Shown: piece by piece, positions 1 through 9,500 of the stretch
How the letters are laid out: every line of letters starts with the position of its first letter
Numbering within the stretch: the first letter of the stretch is position 1
NCBI GenBank assembly: GCA_026184775.1
Contig: JANCYW010000009.1
Coordinates: 423,413-487,412 of the forward strand
DNA: 64,000 nucleotides
Direction: 5' to 3'
Origin: Cyanidium caldarium
Lineage: Eukaryota > Rhodophyta > Bangiophyceae > Cyanidiales > Cyanidiaceae
Notes under the pieces: model-generated
What the model was told of the DNA's origin: nothing
The model's database searches: none
Seen by the model: the letters and a program-made list of their open reading frames with translations, nothing else
Position numbers and translations under genes: made by a program

Positions 1-132
1 GAGTGACTCGGCGCTGGTTGATCTCCCGGGGACGCACCCGAGACCCGCCCGAAAGGTCCTCGCGCCCGATGTCGCGGCGCGCTGCATGCGCGCCTGGCAA
101 GGCGGGACGGTGCCCGGTGGAGGCAGAGGCGC

Positions 133-149
133 TGTGTGTGTGTGTGTGC
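133..149 (+). repeat. (TG)n microsatellite
   Basis: About eight TG dinucleotides just upstream of the PRA1-family start codon. Similar GT/CA tracts lie in several other promoter regions of this window. Confidence 0.8.
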
Positions 150-175
150 GCCACAACGTGCCTGGTGGGAACGTT

Positions 176-961
176 ATGGCGGAATGGGAGACACAGGGGA
201 ATGGCGAGCATGCGCCGCACACCACTGCCCATCCGTCGGCAACGTCGAAGAGCGTCGAAAGGGACAAGGACGCCAGCGCGCCGCCCGCCCACTCCTACGG
301 CAGCCTCGCCTCGGCGGGCGATGAGGCTGCCGCCTTGCGGGGCGCTGCCCGGCCAGTGCACCCGTTTGACGCCGACGAGCTGGACGGGGAGGAGGAAGAA
401 GCGCCGGCGGAGGTGGATGTGTCGTCGGTGCCGCGTCTGTTGCCCAGCGGACTGTACGCGGCACCTATCGATCCGCGCGGCCGATTATCGCCGACGGAGC
501 GGGTGCAGTTGGCGTGGGCGGCGGCACGGCCGTGGTCCGAGTTTGGGGACTGGCGAGCGCTGTCACTACCGAATTCGCGCGCGGAGATGAGTTTGCGGGT
601 GCGGTCCAACCTGGAGATGTACGCCTGGAACTATGCGTTTGTGGCAGTGCTCATCGCGGTGCTCCTCACGGCGCGGCATCCGCTGGGCGCCAGCGCTCTC
701 GCCGTGTGTGCGGTGGTGTATGGGCGGTTGCTCGCGGTGACGCCACCCCTGGATGGCACGCCGGTGGCGCCCGAGGCGGTCACCGACTCGTCGTCCTGGA
801 CATCGCTGGACCACCTGGCAGCGCCGTGGAAGTACGCCATTGTGGGCACCTGCGTGTTGGCAGCCGTGTGCTTCACCAGCGCCCTGTGGGTGGCGCTGGA
901 CATGGTGAGCGCATCGTTGGCCGTGGCCGGCGCGCATGCCGTCTTGCACAACCCGCCGTAA
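176..961 (+). CDS. PRA1 (prenylated Rab acceptor) family protein
   Basis: Predicted 261-residue membrane protein of the PRA1/Yip3 family, which acts on prenylated Rab GTPases and vesicle traffic between ER and Golgi. The N-terminal ~110 residues are hydrophilic and acidic and probably disordered. The family core follows: a PW-EF-DW element near residue 118, an N-Y-aromatic turn near 144 leading into a hydrophobic hairpin (about 150-185), and a second hydrophobic hairpin at about 218-250. Start chosen at the first ATG, about 25 bp after a (TG)n tract. The gene is convergent with the next gene (197 bp gap). Family call rests on the core pattern and topology; the long N-terminus is unusual for the family. 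Confidence 0.8.
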   Translation: MAEWETQGNGEHAPHTTAHPSATSKSVERDKDASAPPAHSYGSLASAGDEAAALRGAARPVHPFDADELDGEEEEAPAEVDVSSVPRLLPSGLYAAPIDPRGRLSPTERVQLAWAAARPWSEFGDWRALSLPNSRAEMSLRVRSNLEMYAWNYAFVAVLIAVLLTARHPLGASALAVCAVVYGRLLAVTPPLDGTPVAPEAVTDSSSWTSLDHLAAPWKYAIVGTCVLAAVCFTSALWVALDMVSASLAVAGAHAVLHNPP

Positions 962-1158
962 ACCAGAGCGTCAGCGGCGCGCCGCCAGAAGCGAGGAGGT
1001 TGGGAAGAGCGTCGGTGACCAGCACGCTGTTTTATCCTTGCAGGGTGTATTCTTTCGCATCCTCGCCGGAAGCGACGGCACGCCGATTCGACACCGCGGA
1101 GGATCATTCGCCTCCGTCTTCCACCTTTTACCCATCCGCCCGCTCCTATCACTGCATT

Positions 1159-1848
1159 TCACGCGCGCGCCCATCGACGCCGACCGATTTTCTCCAGTTT
1201 GCGTTTGCCCATCCACGTGAGGCTGCGCACGTCCAGCGTCGTGTCGCCGTCGGGGTTGATGCCGGCGCGCAGCACCGTGCGCAGGCGGCCGAGGCGCGCC
1301 ACCTGCTCGATGCCCATGCGACTCTCCACCACGAATTCCGGCTGATTGGGGCGTTTCACATACTGCACGTTGATGAAACCGCGGGTGCTTTGCAGTTGGC
1401 CCAGCGCCACCAACCGGTCGGCCTCCACGCCGTACGTCCACCGGTTGCTGGCGCTGTCTATGCGGGCACGGTACCGTAGAGAGCCACGGGTGCGCGGCTC
1501 ACCACCACCGATATCGCTCAACAGCGTCGATATGGATAGGGACACCACCGGTGGACGGTGCCACTCGACCGTCTTGGTGGAGCCGCTGCGCGCCGGCCGG
1601 AACGCGCCAGGCTCGCCGTGGTCCCAGTCGTAGTCCTGCAGCGGCCGCCAGGTGCCAAACTTGGCACCCACGCGCAGATCCGTCGGCAAGTCGTAGCCGG
1701 TCCACTCGGTGAGCGCGTCGGTGCTGAACGACTTGTACAGCGCGAACTGGAACTGCAGCTTGGACGGGTCGGTGCCGTGCATGCGCACCACGTCGCCCAG
1801 GCGGATGGAGTCGAACACGCCATCCTCTCTGGCGTAAACACGAGGCAT
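1159..1848 (-). CDS. Unrecognised beta-strand-rich protein
   Basis: 229-residue protein that I do not recognise. It has no signal peptide and no hydrophobic helix. It has many short alternating polar/apolar segments with regularly spaced aromatics and arginines (for example around residues 145-215), as in beta-barrel or beta-sandwich proteins. A chloroplast or mitochondrial outer-envelope barrel is one possibility, but I see no family motif. The C-terminus is strongly basic. Start chosen at the ATG (MPRVYARED) because the upstream open frame is Arg/Pro-rich and overlaps the promoter shared with the divergent CpcE-fusion gene. Confidence 0.6.
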   Translation of the reverse strand: MPRVYAREDGVFDSIRLGDVVRMHGTDPSKLQFQFALYKSFSTDALTEWTGYDLPTDLRVGAKFGTWRPLQDYDWDHGEPGAFRPARSGSTKTVEWHRPPVVSLSISTLLSDIGGGEPRTRGSLRYRARIDSASNRWTYGVEADRLVALGQLQSTRGFINVQYVKRPNQPEFVVESRMGIEQVARLGRLRTVLRAGINPDGDTTLDVRSLTWMGKRKLEKIGRRRWARA

Positions 1849-2145
1849 GTTGGAGGTGGGCAGCGGTGCCGCAGGCGAGGCACTCCGGGTTTGCACCGAA
1901 GACGGGCACCGAGCAGCGTTCGGTGTTGTCGCTGTGGTGTGAGCGTCGTCGCCGCACGTCCGCTTCCCGGCCCCGCGCGCGCCGATGCGCGTTTTTCGGA
2001 GGGCGCGCGCCGCCGATCTCGCGTCGACGCCGCGACGGGCGCGGGATCGTGTCCGGGGGGCCGGTCGGCAGACGCCCAGAGAATGGCTCCCGGGGAGACC
2101 GGGGAGGCGGCTCAGGACGTACCGCAGGAAGACGTAGACAAGTTC
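1849..2145. promoter_or_regulatory. Divergent promoter region between unknown gene and J-CpcE gene
   Basis: About 300 bp between two divergent start codons. The open frame of the right-hand gene extends into it, with an in-frame ATG at 2083, so the exact 5' end is unsure. I see no clear TATA element. Confidence 0.4.
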
Positions 2146-3810
2146 ATGGGCGAGGTATCTGGGACGCGTCGAGGGTGCCTGCTCTCGTTTACAGACACGG
2201 TTGTGCCCACTGCGCGGCGACGCCCGAGTCTCGTCGGAGGCCACAGAGGCTCCTGCAGCCCTCGCGCAGCGTCACGAACCCGATATCGTCGGGCGGCCTT
2301 TTCGCGAGCACCGCCGCGATGTCTGCAGCTGCGGTGCCAAGATGTCACTGCCGAGTCGGCCGGCACGGTCCGCTCTTGGGCGCGTCCCACCGACTTTTAC
2401 GAGCTGCTGGGATTGTCTCGTTCGGCGACGGCGGCCGAAGTCAAGACGGCGTATCGCACCATGTCGCGCCAGTGGCATCCGGACGTTGTCGGCACATCCG
2501 ATGCAACGTTGAGGCGGTTCAAGGCGTTGCAACGAGCGTATGAGGTGCTCTCGGACGCCACCTTGCGCTGCGTGTACGATGCCGCTGGCCTCGACGGACT
2601 CGAGGCGTACGTCTCCGTGGAGCAGCGATACCAAGCGGTGGCGCGAATGCTAGAGGAGATGCACAGCGTGAATGCGGGTGGCAGCATGCGTCCTGAGGAG
2701 CTGGATTTGTTGGGTGAGAGCGGCGACTTGGCGGGGTTGCTGGCGCCGGCCCCGCCGCCAGCCCCTGAGACGGAGGGCGCGACCGCTGCCGACGCGCCCA
2801 ACGCCTGTCCGCGCTCGGTGGACGAGGCCATCGCCAACCTACACCATCCCGATTACGGATACCGCTACTACGCGCTGTGGTGGTTGTCGCGCTTCCGCGT
2901 GCGTCAGGCCGAAGACGCGCTCATCCGCGTGCTGCGCGAGTCACCGGATCGCACACCGCTGGGCGGGTATCCGATGCGGCGCCGGGCGGCCATCGCACTG
3001 GGCAATGTGGGCACGCCCAAGGCGCTGGGCGCGCTGGTGCAATCGCTGGATTGTCGGGAGGATTGGCAGGTGCGCAACCGCGCCGCCGAGGCGATCGCCA
3101 AGGTGCTCGCGGAACACCCGGGAATGCCGTGGCAGTCACCCGACGCCATTGCACTGCAGCACCAGTTGTTGGCATTGCTGGAGACGTACGCGCCGCCGTC
3201 CGATGTGGCGATGGCCGGAAGCGCTGCCCCGCCCATGTTCGACCTGTCGTCGTTGGACGACGAGAAGCGCCGGCGGCTGGAGGCAATTTTCGCCAAACGG
3301 CGCCAGGATGAGCTGCGCGCCCGTCGCCTCACGCACACCCCGTCGCTGGGGGTGGACTTGCAGTCATCGGCCATGACCGAGCCCTACGAGTGGCTGCTCA
3401 AGGCCGCCGGCCAAGCACTGGTGAGTATGCGAGCCGCCGGCGTGACCGACAGCGCCTTTCAGGAGCGCGCACCCGGGGTGATGCGACGCTTTCTGGATCA
3501 CGACGTGCCGCTGGTCAAGTATGCCGCGCACAAGGCACTGTACCAGGCCACCGGCGATCGACGACATGCCGAGGCGCTGATGCAGGCGCTGGCGTTTGGT
3601 GCCGAGCACCACTTCTCCCAGCGCGTGCTGGTGCGGGATCTCGGCGAGTTGGGCTGTGCGGAGGCGGCGTCGGCCATTGCCGACTGTCCCATGGTCGAGA
3701 ACAGTTTCAAGATATTTGCGCTGAGGCGGTTGCTGCAGAGTGCGCAGCGAGCGGGTGCTGCGGAGGCGTACACCGTGCGTATTCTGGGGCATATCGATGC
3801 GCTGTTGTAG
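2146..3810 (+). CDS. cpcE: J-domain / CpcE-type phycocyanobilin lyase fusion
   Basis: About 554 residues. A Ser/Arg-rich N-terminus (1-80) resembles a plastid transit peptide. Residues ~82-150 form a J-domain (DFYELLGLS start, HPD signature at ~111-113, YEVLSD near the end). From ~224 to the C-terminus the protein is made of PBS-lyase HEAT repeats with the hallmark motifs of cyanobacterial CpcE: RYYALWWLSRFR, DRTPLGGYPMRR, and a terminal VENSFKIFALRRLL. In cyanobacteria CpcE pairs with CpcF to attach phycocyanobilin to Cys84 of alpha-phycocyanin. Here it faces a CpcF-like gene 46 bp away. An upstream ATG at 2083 would add an acidic 21-residue stretch unlike a transit peptide. I infer that the J-domain recruits plastid Hsp70 to the lyase or its apo-phycocyanin substrate. 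Confidence 0.85.
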   Translation: MGEVSGTRRGCLLSFTDTVVPTARRRPSLVGGHRGSCSPRAASRTRYRRAAFSRAPPRCLQLRCQDVTAESAGTVRSWARPTDFYELLGLSRSATAAEVKTAYRTMSRQWHPDVVGTSDATLRRFKALQRAYEVLSDATLRCVYDAAGLDGLEAYVSVEQRYQAVARMLEEMHSVNAGGSMRPEELDLLGESGDLAGLLAPAPPPAPETEGATAADAPNACPRSVDEAIANLHHPDYGYRYYALWWLSRFRVRQAEDALIRVLRESPDRTPLGGYPMRRRAAIALGNVGTPKALGALVQSLDCREDWQVRNRAAEAIAKVLAEHPGMPWQSPDAIALQHQLLALLETYAPPSDVAMAGSAAPPMFDLSSLDDEKRRRLEAIFAKRRQDELRARRLTHTPSLGVDLQSSAMTEPYEWLLKAAGQALVSMRAAGVTDSAFQERAPGVMRRFLDHDVPLVKYAAHKALYQATGDRRHAEALMQALAFGAEHHFSQRVLVRDLGELGCAEAASAIADCPMVENSFKIFALRRLLQSAQRAGAAEAYTVRILGHIDALL

Positions 3811-3856
3811 AGAGGAACGTCTCGTGACTGCTTCGGTCGATGAGGTCGGTTCGGTT

Positions 3857-4831
3857 TCACGCCGCTGGCCGCGTCTGCGGATGAGGCGCAGACGGCGATG
3901 GAGAGCTGGTCGCCCATTCCCATTCCGCCTCGCCGTTCAGTTGTCGCAGAGCGTGGGCGGCCCGCAGACGCACTGTTTCGTCGGTGTCGTCGCGGGCCAC
4001 GTACTGCACCGTCTCCGACACCATCGCCCGCTCTGCTGCCGCCAGTGAGGCAGCCGCCCGGTTCACCAGCGCCACCGATGCCGCCACCGCCGCATAGCGG
4101 ATGGACCAGTCGGGTTCGTCGCGCATCAGCAGCAACAGCGCCTCCAGCGCTTCGCGTCGCATGGTGCGGCCATCGGGTCCATCGGATCCATCGGCAGTCT
4201 CCGACTCGCGTTCGACATATCGCAGGGAACCCAGACAGCGAATGGCGGCGCGCCGCACATTGGGAATGGGCCCGCGGCGTGCACACTGCAGCGCCACCGG
4301 CCATACCGCCGCCGCCACCTGCGCATCCTGCAGCTGCGCCAGCACTCGCAGCGCGTACGCGTTCACCGAGTAGTTGAGCGCGGCCACCCCGCGCAGCAGC
4401 GTCGGCACCGCCCGCGCCCCATACACTCGCACCAGCACGTCTTGCGCTAAACGCGCCGCGACCGGATTGTTGTAACCGAGCGAATCCACCAGAAACGCCA
4501 TCACCGTCTCCGGCGCCAAGGCGGTGGCCGAGCCGGCGCCCTCCAACCGCCGGGTGATGTCCCGCATCGCCTCGACGAAAGCCGCCGGCGAGTCTGGCCC
4601 TTTGTAGATGTATTGCATCGGCTGACGAAACTCGTCTGGCACTTGATTCCACGAAATTTCATAATCCAGCCCGCCATTCACTCCCGACATGCGCAGCAGA
4701 CGCCTCGGGGATGCCGGACAGAGCGGCTGCCGTCGTCGACAACACGTTGCAGAACCTCCCGGTGCCCGTTTCCACCCGAGCGACCTCCGCCAACCCAGTC
4801 CTACCACATACCCGGCACGGCGCTCCCTCAT
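3857..4831 (-). CDS. cpcF: CpcF-type phycocyanobilin lyase subunit
   Basis: 324-residue HEAT-repeat protein. Residues 1-47 are Arg-rich, Cys-containing and almost free of acidic residues, suiting a plastid transit peptide. The remainder has CpcF-like helical repeats: a GYNNP-VA-LAQDVLV element, AVPTLLRG-NY--NAYALRVLAQL, IPNVRRAAIRCLGSL, and a late DWSIRYAAVAASVAL repeat. CpcF is the partner of CpcE in the heterodimeric lyase that attaches phycocyanobilin to alpha-phycocyanin. Placement next to a CpcE-type gene strongly supports the call. A weakly acidic loop (about 200-220) and a Ser/Pro-rich tail are extra. An NblB-like lyase/isomerase homologue is the alternative, but the pairing favours CpcF. 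Confidence 0.78.
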   Translation of the reverse strand: MRERRAGYVVGLGWRRSLGWKRAPGGSATCCRRRQPLCPASPRRLLRMSGVNGGLDYEISWNQVPDEFRQPMQYIYKGPDSPAAFVEAMRDITRRLEGAGSATALAPETVMAFLVDSLGYNNPVAARLAQDVLVRVYGARAVPTLLRGVAALNYSVNAYALRVLAQLQDAQVAAAVWPVALQCARRGPIPNVRRAAIRCLGSLRYVERESETADGSDGPDGRTMRREALEALLLLMRDEPDWSIRYAAVAASVALVNRAAASLAAAERAMVSETVQYVARDDTDETVRLRAAHALRQLNGEAEWEWATSSPSPSAPHPQTRPAA

Positions 4832-5113
4832 CGGTTCGCGCTATGATGACAGTTCTTGCCCCCTGCCGCAACCCTCGACGCTGCGCGGGCGGCCGCCGTT
4901 GGCCCCCCGCCCAGACACGGCTGCGCGCGAAACGCCGCCCGCCGGCGCGCTCGATCGCATGCGCGCTCCGTCTCGTCGCGCACACCGTCGCTGCGGGCGC
5001 GTGTATCTGCCGCGCGGGCGCGCGGCCATGAAGTCGATCACCAGGTTGCGGAAACTCTGAGCGTTGCTGCTCACCTGAAATTCATCCCCATCTTTCATCT
5101 CCTCTCCCAGTTC

Positions 5114-6466
5114 ATGTCGGTGTCGGCGGTGTTGATTGTGGATTCGCGCGGGCGTCTGCTCATCGCCCGCGACTACTGCGGCGACGTGGACGTGCAGGCA
5201 GCTGCGCAAGCGTTTGCCAGCCGACTGGGCGACCACGACGCGCCTGACACGGCGTTTGCGCCGGTGATGGCGGTGGCACGTGGCGACTACTACCTCTCTT
5301 CGGTGCGACACCAGGACGTGTACTTGGTGGCGGTGCAGCGGTCGGCGTACGCTGCGGCGGCCACGGCCATCGCCTTTCTGCACTCGCTGCTGTCGGTGCT
5401 GATGGATTACTTGCGACGGGTGAACGAGGAGTCGGTGCGGGACAATTTTGTGGTCATCTACGAGCTGCTGGATGAGCTGATGGATTACGGTTATCCGCAG
5501 ACCACCGAATCCAAACTACTTCGCGAGTACATCCTGCAGGACGACGCGATCCTATCGCTCGGCCTGCCGTCGGCATCGTCGTCGGCGGCCACGCAGCCGA
5601 AACCGCCCACCGCGGTGACCCAGTCGGTGAGCTGGCGGCCGGAGGGTATCCGGCACCACCACAACGAGGTGTTCTTGGACGTGATCGAGGCGGTGAGCAT
5701 GGTGCTCGGGCCGCAGGGCAATGTGTTGCGGGCCGAGGTGAACGGGCGGGTGATGATCAAGTGTTTCTTGTCGGGCATGCCGGAGCTGAAACTGGGTCTG
5801 AACGACAAACTGCAGTTGCAGCGGTCCGGAAACACCGCTGGCGGCGGCGGCGGCACGGCAACAGCTGCCGGGGCGGTGGAGCTGGAGGACGTCAAGTTTC
5901 ACCAGTGCGTGCGGCTGGATAGGTTCGAGAGCGAGCGCGTCATATTGTTCGTGCCACCCGACGGCGAATTCGAGCTCATGACCTACCGCGTGTCCGGAGC
6001 GCACATCAAACCGCTCTTCCTGATCGACTCCACGGTGGAGATGTCCGCGCACAAGATGGAGTATCTGGTGCGGGCGCGCTCGCAGTACCCGTCGAAACAC
6101 ACCGCCAACAAGGTGCGGGTGTATGTGCCGGCGCCGGAGGATGCCGACTCGCCGCGTTTCAAGGCGAGCTTGGGGCGCGTCAAGTACGTGCCCGAACGCG
6201 ATGCGCTGCTGTGGCAGGTGAAACACTTCCCGGGCTCCAAGGAGGCCCATCTGCAAGGCGCGTTCGGTCTGCCGTCGGTGGCCGGCGGACACGGGCGCCA
6301 GTGGGCGGTGAAACGCCCCGTCCAGATGCAGTTCGAGATCCCCTACTTCACGGTGAGCGGGCTGCAAGTGCGCTACCTGAAAGTGTGGAGCCGCGAGGGA
6401 TACACTTCGTATCCGTGGGTGCGATACGTCACCGAAGCGGGCGATTACGAGGTGCGCCTGATGTAA
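5114..6466 (+). CDS. AP1M: AP-1 clathrin adaptor complex, mu subunit
   Basis: 450-residue medium chain of the trans-Golgi/endosome clathrin adaptor AP-1. An N-terminal longin domain (about 1-140, start MSVSAVLIVDSRG) includes the ELLDELMDYGYPQTTESKLLREYI-type helix diagnostic of AP-1 rather than AP-2 mu. The mu-homology domain (about 178-450) begins with GIRHHHNEVFLDVIE, contains the cargo-binding fold and ends in GDYEVRLM, close to the AP-1 mu terminus. A short poly-Gly insertion sits near residue 242. The upstream open frame continues but the longin start fixes the ATG. Shares a ~280-bp divergent promoter with the CpcF-like gene and ends 59 bp from the RNA polymerase gene. Confidence 0.92.
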   Translation: MSVSAVLIVDSRGRLLIARDYCGDVDVQAAAQAFASRLGDHDAPDTAFAPVMAVARGDYYLSSVRHQDVYLVAVQRSAYAAAATAIAFLHSLLSVLMDYLRRVNEESVRDNFVVIYELLDELMDYGYPQTTESKLLREYILQDDAILSLGLPSASSSAATQPKPPTAVTQSVSWRPEGIRHHHNEVFLDVIEAVSMVLGPQGNVLRAEVNGRVMIKCFLSGMPELKLGLNDKLQLQRSGNTAGGGGGTATAAGAVELEDVKFHQCVRLDRFESERVILFVPPDGEFELMTYRVSGAHIKPLFLIDSTVEMSAHKMEYLVRARSQYPSKHTANKVRVYVPAPEDADSPRFKASLGRVKYVPERDALLWQVKHFPGSKEAHLQGAFGLPSVAGGHGRQWAVKRPVQMQFEIPYFTVSGLQVRYLKVWSREGYTSYPWVRYVTEAGDYEVRLM

Positions 6467-6525
6467 GCGAGAGGAGACGGGCGCGGCACTCGGCACCCGA
6501 CGCTTTACACTCCGCGCGCTTCCTT

Positions 6526-9500
6526 TCAACTGAAAAAGTACGGCGAGTCGAGCACCACCCGCAAATCCAACTGGCCGCGGGGCGGCACCTCCGGAAACGC
6601 AATGTCCGGAAAGTGCAGCCGAAAGTGCTCCAACAGCTCCGTGAGCAGGTCGCGCGTGTGCAAGTGCACGAACCGATGGCGGAGGATGGCGTTCAGGCGA
6701 TCCATCTGCGACGGATGCGTCCAGAACGAGTCGTGCACGGCGGCGAACGGGATGCCCTGCCGCCGACACTCCACCGCGGTCATCAGCATGTGGCTCGAGT
6801 CGAGCGAGTGCACGTAATTGGGCGGAAAGGCGCTGCGTTGGCGCGCACGGCTCACCGGCAGCGCCTCGTTGTCCTCGGCCAGCAGCACTTTCTGCACCAC
6901 GGTGTTCACCAGGTGGCATTCGCGCTGGCGGTACGGCTGCACCACCGGCAGGCCGAGCGGGGTGACCCAGTGCACCGCGCCATCGCCATAGCGCGAGGAG
7001 GCAATGCGCGCAGCGCACTCTGCCAGCCACTCCATGGTGTCGGTGGCGCCGCGGAACAGGTCGCCCAGCGACAGCAGCGTCTGCCGCGCGGCGTACTGAC
7101 TCGCCTCCCATAGACGCTCCGGCGGCATGCCCGGCAGCTCCCTCAACCGGTTCTGAATCTGTTCGCGCGCGCCGCAATAGGTCACCCCGTACACCGAGGT
7201 CATCACCGTCTGCTTCACCACTTTGCGGCTGATGCGCCCGTCCAGCAGCTGCGCGGTGGGATTGCCTTCGCGCGCCGCCGCGGCGATGCGTTCGCGCACC
7301 ACTGCGGCCACCGCCGCGTACACGTCCTGCGGTCGGTCGCTCGGCACCAGGTTCACCTGCGCGGCACCCACCTCGTCGCGCCCCAGCGCCGCGTAATGCT
7401 GCAGCCCGTTACACGAACCGTCCTGATGCACCGGAAACGTGCTGACGACGTGCGGATCGCGACCGCCGTTGCAGGCGGCAAACTCGAAACACGTCGCCAG
7501 CAGCTGGAACGGGTCCTCCTGGGTGGCCCACCACTGCAAGTGGGCGTCGGAGAGCGGATCGCGCGCCACCGCCAGCGCTTGCGGCATCACCGATTCGGCA
7601 AACGCCACCCGCTCCGACAACGACGTCTTGCCGCGTCCGCACAGGTTGGCCAGGTGCACCTTGAGCCAGAAGATGCCGCGCTCGCCCAGCGGTCGTCCGG
7701 GCGTGGCGAACTGCAGCAGCGCCCGACACACGTCGCTGCCCATGTGGTTGAGCAGCGGCGGGATGGGATAGGCGCGGCCACGAAAGTCCAGATTGTGCGG
7801 CAGGTAGAAGCGCTCGACGTCGGCAAACTCGCGCGCCGTCTGCAACTTGTACATCAGGTCGCAGCGCAGAGCGTGTCGCTCGCGGTTGGTCTTGCGCACC
7901 CGCCGCTCCGCGCGTCGTTGGCGGCGAACGCGCTCGGTTGCATCGCCCGCCTCGACCGCCTCCTCCTCGACGATGTCATCGATGTCCTCGAGGGGTGGGG
8001 GCGGCAGGTCGGCCCGCGGTACCAACCCGGCAATATCGCCGCCGCGCTGCCATAACCGCTCCACCACCTCCAGCACCGGCCGGTTGATGCGCCACGGCGT
8101 CGCGCCGAGTGCATTCAGACCGGCGAACACCTCGCTCAGATCGCTGTGCTTCAGCGCCTCCAGATGTCGCCGCCCGCCCCGCAGCCGCATCACCAGGCCG
8201 CGCGGCCGCAGGTAGCCGCCGCGGTTGTACGAGGTCCAGGGGCGCGGCGGCACCAGCATCGGCTGGTAGCGCGGCAGCAGGGTGTCGCGCAGCTCCGGCC
8301 CGCTGGACACCAGCAGCCGCTGCACCGCCTCGTGCAACTCGATGATGCCGATCTGGTGTCGCGAGTGCGCCGCCGGTCGATACACGTGCTGAAAGGCGAA
8401 CACCGCCGCCGGTTCGCCCTCTGGTGTGGCCGGCGGCAGTACCACCCGCGCACTGCGCAACAACAGGTGGATGAGGCATGAGCCGATTTTGGCCACCACC
8501 CGATCATCCCACAGCGCGCTCTCCAGCTCCATCCGCCGCGCGGCCGCGTTGATGGCGATCACCGTGCGCGGTGATGCCGTGCGCCGCGCCCGCCGTAACA
8601 CGTACTCCACGCCGCGGTCGGCCTGTGGTTGCTGCTCCGCTTTGCGGCTCTCCAGCTGCAGTTGTCGCAGTCGCAACGCGTGGTATTCGGCTTGCACCGC
8701 ACGCCCAATCGCCAGCGCTGCCCGGGTGAACGACGCGCCCGACTTGTCTTGCAGCACCTGCGCCAGCGTCTCGTGAATGGCCAGCACCGCGAACACCTCC
8801 GGTTTGAGCAGCAGCAGGTACGGGCCGTACTTGTTGCGGTCCAACGATACAATCTGCTGTCGGATGGCCTCCTGCTCTTTGACGATGTTCATCACCAACG
8901 GGTGATACCAGCTGAGCAGCAGCCGTTGCGTCGGTTTGAGCAGGGCGACATCGCCGCGCTGGATGGCGCTCTGCGCGAACACGCGATACCGCTGCACCGC
9001 CTGCTCCACCGCCTTCTCCTCCAGATCGAACTGCCGCAGATAGTCCATCTCGTCGTGGTAGTAACCGTCGGCCGCGTGCATGGCACCGGTGATGCCCATG
9101 CGCGCCGCCGCGGCCAGCTCCGAGGCGGCCACATAGCGCTCCAGGCCGATGGCGAAGCGGGCGCCGTGCGCCAGGTCGCTGGCCACGGACTCGGGCGCCG
9201 GAGACGACGCCGGGCGGTGCAAGCTGGCGGCGGCGGTCGCACGACCGCGTGCCGATTCATCCGCTGCGGTCACACTCGGTGGCACGTCGGTGGTTTTGAT
9301 GAGCAGCCGTTCGCGTCTGGAGGTGGATGGGGCGGCCCGATCGGGTCGCGGTTGCGACGCCTCCAGCAGCTCGCCGGCGGTGGAACCCGATTCGGAACCG
9401 GAGCGCAGCAACGCCTGGAACACCCGCTCGGTGGCAGCCGCCTGCTCCTCGGGCGATACCGGGCGGCGAGGTAGGTGCGGAGTGGTGTCGGGAGCGGCGC

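Noticed and set aside
5552-7177. Long minus-strand frame across AP-1 mu and the RNA polymerase gene
   Set aside because: Antisense to two clear genes and without motifs; a shadow of GC-rich coding sequence.
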